Assembly (NCBI GenBank): GCA_030043175.1
Contig: JASHYD010001229.1
Span: 1-5,108, forward strand
DNA from: Xanthobacteraceae bacterium
GTDB lineage: Bacteria; Pseudomonadota; Alphaproteobacteria; Rhizobiales; Xanthobacteraceae
Length of the DNA stretch: 5,108 nt
Direction of reading: 5' to 3'
Positions 1 through 4,634 of the stretch are shown one piece after another. Position 1 is the first letter of the stretch; the number at the start of each line of letters is the position of its first letter. Under the pieces are notes generated by a model, which searched no databases, was not told the DNA's origin, and saw nothing but the letters and a program-made list of their open reading frames with translations. The position numbers and the translations under genes were made by a program.

Positions 1-305
1 GCAAACTCGTCAAGGCAGGGCAATACCGACCCGGGCGCCACCGCACGCGCCGCCAAAGCCGCCGATCGCTCATCCAATGACCGGATCTCAGCGGCATATT
101 CCTGCCGCTCCGTGCGCTGAATGTAGACCCAGCCGGCAGAAACCGCGATGGCCACAACCGCAACACGAAACAGCACGTCTATCGACGCAGTCACCCCCGC
201 GCGGCCGATAGCCAATATTGCAAGCGCCAGAAAGACGGCAGACGCCGCCCCCGCCGCCCAAATCGGAATGGTCAAGGTTCCCATTGCCGCATCGATTTCC
301 AGCAT
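1..305 (-). CDS. Hypothetical two-helix membrane protein, N-terminal part (runs off left edge)
   Basis: The reading frame starts with ATG at 303-305 on the minus strand and stays open to the window edge: 101 full codons, so the C-terminus is missing. The start (MLEIDAAMGTL) is preceded by a purine-rich GAAGGGACAG that can act as a ribosome binding site. Residues about 11-33 and 43-62 are two hydrophobic stretches long enough to span the membrane, separated by a short loop (GRAGVTAS). A charged segment follows (QRTERQEYAAEIRSLDER), probably helical or coiled, leading into an Ala-rich stretch and LPCLDEF. It lies divergently from the class II aldolase gene, with 229 bp between the two starts. 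The style matches uncharacterised membrane proteins of Bradyrhizobium-type genomes, from memory only. I recognise no functional domain and assign no function. Codon use is G/C-rich at third positions, as expected for a real gene. Confidence 0.82.
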   Translation of the reverse strand, partial: MLEIDAAMGTLTIPIWAAGAASAVFLALAILAIGRAGVTASIDVLFRVAVVAIAVSAGWVYIQRTERQEYAAEIRSLDERSAALAARAVAPGSVLPCLDEF

Positions 306-333
306 TTTCTGTCCCTTCGCGTTCACCCGTAAG

Positions 334-360
334 CCCCTTCCCGCGCATGGGGAGGAGGGG
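334..360. repeat. G/C-rich imperfect hairpin in divergent intergenic region (REP-like)
   Basis: CCCCTTCCC at 334-342 faces GGGGAGGAGGGG at 349-360 across a short loop (GCGCAT). The arms pair as C-G x4, T-A, T-G, C-G, with one mismatch, so the hairpin is imperfect. It is the only notable element between the divergent starts at 305 and 535. Short palindromic C/G-run elements of this style are common between genes in rhizobial genomes, but only one copy is present here, so repeat status is inference. No T-tract follows it on either strand, so it is not an intrinsic terminator. Confidence 0.35.
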
Positions 361-534
361 TGCGGAGCAAACCTGTGTTGTAGTCGCCCGAGGACGGCTG
401 CGAATCAAGGATAACTTGGAACGCTATAGCCCAAAGCTCTGCCGCTGTCGGTGGGCCAGAGGACAGATTTGGCGGCGGCACTGGAATTCGGTATTTTGAC
501 CCCCCGCTCACCCCACAGTCAGCCCAGAACGCAC

Positions 535-1281
535 ATGCAGGACAAAAGTTCCGCGGTAGTCCCGCGATCCGGCGGCCCGGTCGACCCCGCCGAAATCGAT
601 GATCTTGTCGCCGCCAACCGCATCCTTGCCGATCAGGGCGTGCTCGACGGCTACGGCCATGTGAGCATGCGCCACCGCGGGGCCGCGGACCGTTATTTTC
701 TGTCTCGCTCAAGGTCTCCGGCGCTCATCACGGCCGGCGACATCATGGAGTACGACCTCGATTCGAACCCGGTCGATCAGCAGGGCCGGCTCATGTACAT
801 CGAGCGCTACATCCACGGCGAGATCTACAAGTTGCGCCCCGATGTCAATGCGGTTGTCCACAGCCATTCGCCGGCCGTCATCCCGTTCGGAGTCACCGCC
901 GTCAAGCTGCAGCCAATCTGCCACATGTCGGCGTTCCTCAAGCACGAGGTTCCGAACTTCGAGATTCGTGACTGCGACGGGATGACGGATCTCTTGATCC
1001 GCAACGCCAAACACGGCGCCGCGCTCGCTCGCACTTTGGGCTTAAGCGACGTAGCGCTCATGCGCGGGCACGGCAATGTCTGCGTCGGCCCAAACCTCAT
1101 GGCGGCGGTCTATCGCGCCGTTTACACAGAGGTCAACGCCAGGCTGCAGGCCCAGGCGATCGCCATTGGCGGGCCGATCAATTTCCTGGCGCCAGAGGAG
1201 TGCGAGTTGATCACCGGCCGGCGCGACACCAATTTCCAACGCCCTTGGGAGATGTGGAGGAGCCGGATCAGCACCACGTAG
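535..1281 (+). CDS. Class II aldolase/adducin family protein (possible decarboxylase subgroup)
   Basis: A complete 248-residue protein, a normal length for the zinc-dependent class II aldolase/adducin fold. Family hallmarks visible: GHVSMR at 41-46, the loop where fuculose-phosphate aldolase (FucA) has GNVS; the catalytic-type Glu in IHGEIYK (E96); the metal-binding pair in VVHSHS (H109, H111); and the third metal His in MRGHGNV (H179). The Asn that contacts substrate phosphate in FucA is His42 here, which argues for a non-phosphorylated substrate. The DGYGHVS form occurs in members annotated as decarboxylases of carboxylated ring-cleavage semialdehydes, so a decarboxylase role in aromatic catabolism is possible but unproven. 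No signal peptide; cytoplasmic. ATG 535 is chosen because the domain starts at residue 21 and the 28 extra codons from ATG 451 look non-coding. There is no clear ribosome binding site before 535. It stands alone, with no pathway neighbours. Confidence 0.94.
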   Translation: MQDKSSAVVPRSGGPVDPAEIDDLVAANRILADQGVLDGYGHVSMRHRGAADRYFLSRSRSPALITAGDIMEYDLDSNPVDQQGRLMYIERYIHGEIYKLRPDVNAVVHSHSPAVIPFGVTAVKLQPICHMSAFLKHEVPNFEIRDCDGMTDLLIRNAKHGAALARTLGLSDVALMRGHGNVCVGPNLMAAVYRAVYTEVNARLQAQAIAIGGPINFLAPEECELITGRRDTNFQRPWEMWRSRISTT

Positions 1282-1540
1282 AGCGGCCGTGTCGGTCAAG
1301 TGCCTTGAGGGATCGGCTTCGTGAACTTCTGGCATGGAATGATCCTCCCGCACTTTTGGGCCCGAAACGCTGATGGCGATCGAACCGCCTCGTCGTCCTT
1401 CGCATCGACATCAAAGAACGCAATCTCGTTGCGCATCGCCCGCGTCGAACAGCAAGCGTTCCTTGCCCCTGGCGTGCTTCGGGGCGTCGCCTGACGCTTC
1501 ATCTGGGTTTACAATGCTCCAATCGCTTCAACACGCCGAG
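1282..1540. other. Gene-poor region after the aldolase gene
   Basis: No recognisable gene. On the plus strand a frame is open for 61 codons between stops at 1306-1308 and 1492-1494, with a possible GTG start at 1321 (protein begins VNFWHGMILPHFWARNADGD). On the minus strand an overlapping frame covers 1296-1502 (it contains MRNEIAFFDVDAKDDEA). Only one of these could be real, and neither has a good ribosome binding site or a domain I know. No terminator directly follows the aldolase stop; the first strong one on this strand is at 1709-1740. A TACAAT hexamer at 1510-1515 resembles a -10 box but has no good -35 partner. Confidence 0.5.
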
Positions 1541-1740
1541 GTGCCTGCATCTACCGTAGTGACCGTGCCGCCCAGGCCTCCCGATGAGGCGGGCAAGGCA
1601 TGCCCAAGAAACGTAAACCGAAATAGGACATTCGGGGATCGGGCGGAGGGCGTTTTGCGCGGAATTGGCGCGGGGGTGGACGGCGGCGCGAGCGTCCATC
1701 GTTGAACTGGGCCAGCCCAGAAAGCTGGCCCTTTCTTTCT
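1520..1740 (+). ncRNA. Candidate small RNA or long 3' leader ending in an intrinsic terminator
   Basis: This stretch has no convincing protein but a chain of stable plus-strand hairpins. First, 1570-1594: GCCC, a two-base AG bulge and GCCTC pair with GAGGCGGGC around the loop CCGAT. Next, 1675-1700: eight pairs including one G-U, centred on TGGACG/CGTCCA. Last, the terminator at 1709-1740. A series of hairpins closed by a terminator is the usual shape of a bacterial small RNA. The 5' end is a guess from a TACAAT box at 1510-1515. Alternatively it is the end of a long 3' untranslated region of the aldolase transcript. It matches no RNA family I can identify from sequence (not tmRNA, SRP RNA or RNase P). 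Confidence 0.27.
1709..1740 (+). terminator. Intrinsic terminator, 8-bp perfect stem
   Basis: GGGCCAGC at 1709-1716 pairs perfectly with GCTGGCCC at 1724-1731 around the seven-base loop CCAGAAA, followed at once by TTTCTTTCT. This is a textbook rho-independent terminator for plus-strand transcription. It could end transcription from the aldolase gene, whose stop is 428 bp upstream, or a separate small RNA starting near 1520. Confidence 0.8.
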
Positions 1741-1822
1741 GGTAGCCGCCCAAAAACCAGTGGATAACGATCACGGCACAGCAGGACGTGAGTGCGGCTA
1801 CATCACTACCGACAGCGCGGCG

Positions 1823-2005
1823 CTACCCGCCTCGAACAAAATCCTTATCGCGAAACCGCCGGCGGCGTTTGAGCCAAGTCAGAGCGCCGGCCCAATTCAA
1901 ATGAGCCCAAAGAGCGGTTGATATGCCCCGCTTATCCGGGTCAATGCGGAACACCGCCAATCTCATAACGGAGGCGAGCTTGGCTGAAGAGATGGGGTGA
2001 GCCAT
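1823..2005 (-). CDS. Possible small hypothetical protein, 60 residues
   Basis: An ATG at 2003-2005 on the minus strand opens a 60-residue frame beginning MAHPISSAKLASVMRLAVFR and ending in KDFVRGG before TAG. The protein would be basic, with a tryptophan-containing middle (WAHLNWAGALTWLKRRRR) that could be an amphipathic or short hydrophobic segment followed by an Arg cluster. The composition is more protein-like than most frames in this region, but third positions are only moderately G/C-rich, the sequence before the ATG (GGCTAAGTGTC) is a poor ribosome binding site, and the frame could extend upstream to 2134. I recognise no family. It may be chance. Confidence 0.22.
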   Translation of the reverse strand: MAHPISSAKLASVMRLAVFRIDPDKRGISTALWAHLNWAGALTWLKRRRRFRDKDFVRGG

Positions 2006-2030
2006 GACACTTAGCCTCGGTCGTCCGTTT

Positions 2031-2065
2031 GCCCGATGAGCGTTCACGGGTCGGGGCTTTTTCTT
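2031..2065 (+). terminator. Weak terminator-like hairpin with T-tract
   Basis: GCCCGA at 2031-2036 pairs with TCGGGGC at 2051-2057 (one bulged G, 14-base loop), followed by TTTTTCTT at 2058-2065. The 3' arm can instead pair downstream: GGC 2055-2057 with GCC 2071-2073 and TTC 2061-2063 with GAA 2068-2070, loop TTGA. The two folds are mutually exclusive. No plus-strand gene is seen on either side. Confidence 0.33.
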
Positions 2066-2175
2066 GAGAAGCCGGGAGTTTGCTTCGCTCTTTCGCAATA
2101 GTCCGACAAAATCTGTGGGCAGATGAGCCGCCACTCATCTGTAAAGGGCGCTGGTCTCGGCCCCGATCGACCCTC

Positions 2176-2200
2176 CCCCAACGTAGTTGGGGCCTCTTTG
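2176..2200 (+). terminator. Terminator-like hairpin, 7-bp perfect stem
   Basis: CCCCAAC at 2176-2182 pairs perfectly with GTTGGGG at 2186-2192 around a GTA loop, followed by CCTCTTTG. The stem is strong but the T-tract is short and starts late, so termination would be weaker than at 1709-1740. It follows a second perfect hairpin at 2120-2141, so the two may belong to one structured plus-strand RNA. Confidence 0.42.
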
Positions 2201-2281
2201 TGATTGACCGATCGCGCGTGCCCGCTCGGCAACACTTGCGCGATATTTCGAAACGTACACGGCGCTCCTTGGCGTCCGAGT

Positions 2282-2305
2282 CCGCTTTCGTCCGGCGGTT
2301 TTTTT
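2282..2305 (+). terminator. Short stem followed by seven T residues
   Basis: CCGC at 2282-2285 can pair with GCGG at 2295-2298 across a nine-base loop, followed directly by TTTTTTT at 2299-2305. The T-run is excellent but the stem is only four pairs, so this is a weak candidate terminator for plus-strand transcription. Confidence 0.28.
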
Positions 2306-2391
2306 GTTCGGCTCCTCAAATCCCCGCGGCATTCGAAGCGCCCCAAAAAGCGGCGGCGCCTGATTTCAACAGGTTGTGGATGTCTTGTGCG

Positions 2392-2410
2392 GCCCGGCGA
2401 AGCGCCGGGC
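2392..2410 (-). terminator. Strong hairpin just downstream of the RcnB-family gene
   Basis: GCCCGGCG at 2392-2399 pairs perfectly with CGCCGGGC at 2403-2410 around the three-base loop AAG. It lies 20 bases beyond the minus-strand stop codon at 2431-2433, the usual place for a 3' end structure. No T-tract follows on the minus strand, so it may stabilise the mRNA end or act with Rho rather than as a classic intrinsic terminator. Confidence 0.35.
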
Positions 2411-2430
2411 GGGTGACATGCTCGTACGCC

Positions 2431-2832
2431 TCAGTAGAAGACGCCGTAGGCTGTGTCCACAACTTGACCAGTGGTCACGTTGACCAGAAGCAGGTCGGGT
2501 CCATAACGCACCCATTGAAAGCCCGGCTGAGGTGGCGGCAGGCCAAGGGCGCTCCAGTCACTGTAATAATAAGCCGGCACGAGGAATAGCGTCGGCAGCA
2601 CCGCGCCAATCACCCAGCGCCGGTAGCCCCACCCGCGCGGATAGACGAAGGGGGCAACGTGAACCCGGTTAAATGGACGACCGCGATAAAGAAAGCGCCC
2701 TGGCGGACCGACCGGATGTGGCCCTCGGAATTCCCCCGGCACCGGTCTTTCACGCGGACCTTCGCGCTGTGCCATACCCACTGTTGGCACCGCCAACAGC
2801 ATCATCGCCGTGAGAACGATCTTGCGTAACAT
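2431..2832 (-). CDS. RcnB-family secreted protein
   Basis: A 133-residue protein of normal length for the RcnB family (Pfam RcnB; E. coli RcnB is a periplasmic protein in nickel and cobalt homeostasis). Residues 1-21 form a signal peptide: basic MLRK, a hydrophobic core, and GMA before QREG, so the mature protein should be periplasmic. Residues about 22-58 are rich in Pro, Gly and Arg. The RcnB module occupies about 78-133: LVPAYYYSDWSALGLPPPQP, then GFQWVRYGPDLLLVNVTTG and VVDTAYGVFY, matching the family pattern of Tyr-rich motif, PP, W-x-R-x-G-x-D-x-L-L-V and a terminal hydrophobic strand. GGGGAGG (2837-2843) four bases before the ATG is a strong ribosome binding site and fixes the start. 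Alphaproteobacteria carry many paralogues, so metal binding here is inference. No rcnA-type exporter is adjacent. Confidence 0.93.
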   Translation of the reverse strand: MLRKIVLTAMMLLAVPTVGMAQREGPRERPVPGEFRGPHPVGPPGRFLYRGRPFNRVHVAPFVYPRGWGYRRWVIGAVLPTLFLVPAYYYSDWSALGLPPPQPGFQWVRYGPDLLLVNVTTGQVVDTAYGVFY

Positions 2833-2856
2833 GGTGCCTCCCCTTTGCCCGTTCGC

Positions 2857-2874
2857 TCAAGATCTTCAAGATCT
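2857..2874 (-). promoter_or_regulatory. Tandem 9-bp repeat upstream of the RcnB-family gene
   Basis: Read on the minus strand, AGATCTTGA occurs twice head to tail, 25-42 bases before the start codon of the RcnB-family gene. Each copy carries the self-complementary core AGATCT. The position fits an operator or a 5' leader element, but no regulator family can be named from it. Confidence 0.28.
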
Positions 2875-3497
2875 CAAAATGCCTCGCTCGCGCCAATTCC
2901 GATGCCGACCGGAAAGTAAAGGCAGCGGGTCTGAACTCAAGCTAAGCGTCATGAGATGGCGGAACTGGGACGAACCTCTCGCCGGCAGCCTGCATGGCAC
3001 GACCGAAACGCTGCTTGTACGTGCCTATAGATGCCGGAGCGAAATGATCGCCCGCCCCGTGCGCGCCGGCCTGCCTATGCCGAACGCGAGGCCATGAAGG
3101 ATGGTATGCGAGCCCACCGGCAGGGCAACGTCCGCCAATGCGCTCTTGAGCTCATTTGAGCGAGCTCACCGGCCTCGGGCGTGGCGCGCGAAAGGACGTG
3201 GTCTTTTGTGATGTATCAACGTGAGGTGATATCGATCTTTTCATGCATCCGAACGACGCATCGTGAGATGCGTGAGGGCGAGGCCGGCGAACCACATGAG
3301 CGTTGATCTAAGGCGCCGCGATTGGGCAAGACACACGCCCGGTGCTCATCTTGCTCCTGGCTGCCTGAGCCATTGAGCGGCGCCAATGCTCCCGCCCCGC
3401 CAGCCAGCAGCCCAGGGCCGCTGACGCGCTCGCTAAGGACGGCGGCTCGCTGCGTGGCTCGGCGGCTCTGGAAAAAGACCGCGAGACCGGGGACGTA
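2875..3497. other. Gene-poor region between the RcnB-family and DUF3108 genes
   Basis: No recognisable gene in about 620 bases. The most protein-like frame is on the plus strand: ATG 3031 to TGA 3157-3159 (42 residues, containing YAEREAMKDGMRAHRQGNV), which continues in the same frame after the stop to 3306 (with MYQREVISIF from ATG 3211). It lacks a good ribosome binding site and a known family. A perfect 7-bp hairpin, ACGCATC/GATGCGT with loop GTGA, lies at 3256-3273 without a T-tract. Just past the DUF3108 stop, the minus strand has TTTTT (3472-3476) after a very short CCG/CGG stem, which is at best a poor terminator. Confidence 0.5.
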
Positions 3498-4343
3498 TCA
3501 ACGCGTCGCGGGCGCCGGGCGTGGGCTCGCAACCGCAACGAATTCTGTGGCCTCGAGGACCCCCGGGCCCAGCGGCGTCGGAAGCAAGATCCGATAAGGC
3601 ACAACGATCCGGGTACCCGGGATCGGTGCCAGCCACATTTCAATGTCCTGCCGCGAAATCAGATATTTGATGGACGGACGTTCGGGCACATAACCGGCGA
3701 GCGGCACGAATTGAACGGCGCAGACCGCCACCGGCCCCTGATAGCCCTTCTGTGCGCGAACTGTCTCCATGCGCTTGAAGCTCAATTGCAAATCGAACCG
3801 CATGCGTCCGTCGAATATGGGGATGGTACGCCGGCACGCCTCGGGTGAAACCGGATCGCCGCTGCCGGAAACCCGTATCAAGGCCGCGCTCATGGGATCG
3901 ACGACGCCGCGCCGATCGGCCTCCGTTACAGGGATTCGCTCCGGACTGGGCATCGTCGGTGGATCGACCGTCAACTCCTTGACGGTTCCCGCGTTGAGCA
4001 CAATTCGCAGTTCCTGTATTCGTTTGTCGTTATTGACCGTCGATACAAAAATCTTGGGCAGCAAATTGTTACTGCGGACGGCGCCTCGGGAAGCGGCATT
4101 GCCCTCACCGCTCGCAAACACCCGCAGCAAACCCGTGGTCATGCCGCTCGCCACTGCGGTAAATTGGTTCTGGCCGATGTCGATGAGCCACGCACCTTCG
4201 CCAATTGGCACACCTGCCAACGTAGCCACATAGCGAGCATCAAGCTTGCCCTGGGCGCTGGCGCCGCCAGCCAAGAGGCAGATCGACGCGACCGCCGCGC
4301 TCACCAGACGAAAACTGAGAGAGATCCTGATCAGGATCACCAT
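3498..4343 (-). CDS. Exported DUF3108 domain-containing protein
   Basis: A complete 281-residue protein. Residues 1-30 are a signal peptide: basic MVILIRISLSFR, hydrophobic core LVSAAVASICLLAGG, and ASA before QG, so it should act in the periplasm or envelope. The rest matches DUF3108: YVATLAGVPIGEGAW (38-52), GLLRVFASGEGNA (71-83), VVDPMSAAL (147-155), then CRRTIPIFDGRMRFDLQL (170-187), YQGPVAVCAVQFVPLAGY (201-218) and DIEMWLAPIPGTRIVVPYRI (233-252) to LEATEFVAV. Cys170 and Cys208 could form a disulphide. The family function is unknown; a lipocalin-like or lipoprotein-localisation-like beta fold is often suggested. ATG 4343 is the only sensible ATG start: an in-frame TGA lies 24 bases upstream. 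The ribosome binding site is poor (CAACTTTGGTGCC), and a 16-bp palindrome covers the first codons. Confidence 0.93.
   Translation of the reverse strand: MVILIRISLSFRLVSAAVASICLLAGGASAQGKLDARYVATLAGVPIGEGAWLIDIGQNQFTAVASGMTTGLLRVFASGEGNAASRGAVRSNNLLPKIFVSTVNNDKRIQELRIVLNAGTVKELTVDPPTMPSPERIPVTEADRRGVVDPMSAALIRVSGSGDPVSPEACRRTIPIFDGRMRFDLQLSFKRMETVRAQKGYQGPVAVCAVQFVPLAGYVPERPSIKYLISRQDIEMWLAPIPGTRIVVPYRILLPTPLGPGVLEATEFVAVASPRPAPATR
4323..4338. promoter_or_regulatory. 16-bp perfect palindrome over the start of the DUF3108 gene
   Basis: GATCCTGATCAGGATC is perfectly self-complementary and lies five bases inside the coding start (codons 2-7). In DNA it could be an operator; in mRNA two copies could pair, or it could fold weakly. 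The amino acids encoded (ILIRIS) fit a signal-peptide n-region, so coding constraint alone may explain part of it. Confidence 0.3.
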
Positions 4344-4358
4344 GGCACCAAAGTTGAG

Positions 4359-4403
4359 AGGTGATCAGAATGTGCGCTGAATGAACGGCGCCGTCAATCG
4401 GGG
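4359..4403. repeat. Imperfect direct repeat, copy A (pairs with 4586-4634)
   Basis: The plus-strand blocks AGGTGATC, TGCGCTGA and CCGTCAAT occur in the same order here and at 4586-4634. Between the last two blocks, GAACGGC corresponds to GAGCGGC. Copy B has about five extra bases between the first two blocks. The copies start 227 bp apart. This looks like an old duplication of the region just upstream of the DUF3108 gene. Confidence 0.55.
4369..4397 (-). promoter_or_regulatory. Promoter-like element for the DUF3108 gene
   Basis: On the minus strand TTGACG (4397-4392) is followed by a 17-base spacer and CACATT (4374-4369). The -35 is near consensus, the -10 matches TATAAT at only three of six positions, and the spacing is ideal. 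Transcription would start near 4361, giving a leader of about 18 bases before ATG 4343. A near copy lies at 4601-4629. Confidence 0.38.
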
Positions 4404-4524
4404 CCGGTCGGACCCGCAGCTTGTCACCGCAGCAAAGCCGGCCACCCGCTAGCTGCATCGCTGCCACAATGCCGACGCAGGAGCGGCGGCGGCTACCGCT
4501 CGGCCGTTGAGCTTCGTGCTTTAC

Positions 4525-4552
4525 AAAAAAAGCCCGCGCCAGTCGCGCGGGC
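4525..4552 (-). terminator. Strong intrinsic terminator, minus strand
   Basis: On the minus strand GCCCGCGC (4552-4545) pairs perfectly with GCGCGGGC (4539-4532) around a five-base loop, followed immediately by TTTTTTT (4531-4525). This is the best terminator in the window. It should stop minus-strand transcription coming from the right before it reaches the DUF3108 promoter at 4369-4397. No recognisable protein gene lies directly upstream of it. Confidence 0.88.
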
Positions 4553-4594
4553 AAGTGACACGAAGGTTGATCACCCGATTGGGCAAGGTGATCG
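4525..4594 (-). ncRNA. Candidate short RNA: promoter-like copy B to terminator
   Basis: The promoter-like copy at 4601-4629 (TTGACG, 17 bases, CACCAT on the minus strand) would start transcription near 4593. The product, about 70 bases, would hold one hairpin, GATCACC (4593-4587 on the minus strand) with GGTGATC (4575-4569) around an 11-base loop, and then the strong terminator at 4552-4525. No open frame of note lies inside. The arrangement fits a very small RNA, but the -10 is poor and the unit could be a relic of the duplication. Confidence 0.25.
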
Positions 4595-4634
4595 GCACCG
4601 ATGGTGCGCTGATCGAGCGGCACCGTCAATTGGG
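4586..4634. repeat. Imperfect direct repeat, copy B (pairs with 4359-4403)
   Basis: Second copy of the element upstream of the DUF3108 gene. It keeps the blocks AGGTGATC, TGCGCTGA and CCGTCAAT, and also the minus-strand TTGACG with a 17-base gap to CAC. It lies just upstream, in minus-strand terms, of the terminator at 4525-4552 rather than of a gene. Confidence 0.55.

Larger units (their letters stand above)
1741..2391. other. Long intergenic region with several hairpins, no recognised gene
   Basis: About 650 bases without a protein I recognise. Besides the elements listed separately (small ORF at 1823-2005, terminator-like structures at 2031-2065, 2176-2200 and 2282-2305), it holds a perfect 8-bp hairpin at 2120-2141: CAGATGAG and CTCATCTG around CCGCCA. 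The pentamer GTCCG occurs three times at 2274-2294. Several T-runs follow G/C-rich stems, all oriented for plus-strand transcription, although the nearest downstream gene is on the minus strand. Longer open frames here on both strands have low-complexity, Arg-rich translations typical of non-coding high-GC DNA. Confidence 0.5.

Noticed and set aside
451..534. Upstream ATG 451 as the start of the aldolase gene
   Set aside because: The 28 extra residues do not resemble the family, whose domain begins shortly after ATG 535.
323..712. Minus-strand 129-residue frame overlapping the aldolase start
   Set aside because: Arg/Pro-rich translation, antisense to a well-supported gene, no ribosome binding site; a shadow frame of high-GC DNA.
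1600..1626. Tiny ORF MPKKRKPK
   Set aside because: Eight codons, no clear ribosome binding site, inside a structured candidate RNA; the basic composition is probably chance.
1758..1767. GTGGATAAC resembling a DnaA box
   Set aside because: A single imperfect match (TTATCCACT) with no cluster of boxes, A/T-rich unwinding element or replication gene nearby.
2080..2589. Plus-strand 169-residue frame from 2080
   Set aside because: It crosses several hairpins and runs antisense into the RcnB-family gene; the translation is low-information and matches nothing known.
3319..3330. 12-base exact repeat CGATTGGGCAAG shared with 4576-4587
   Set aside because: About one such match is expected by chance in a window of this size, and the flanks do not align.
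3308..3643. Minus-strand 111-residue frame overlapping the DUF3108 3' end
   Set aside because: Out of frame with DUF3108, Arg/Ser/Pro-rich composition, no start signal; a shadow frame.
4240..4629. Minus-strand 129-residue frame across the DUF3108 upstream region
   Set aside because: It runs through the strong terminator at 4525-4552 and over the DUF3108 start in another frame; its translation has no protein-like pattern.
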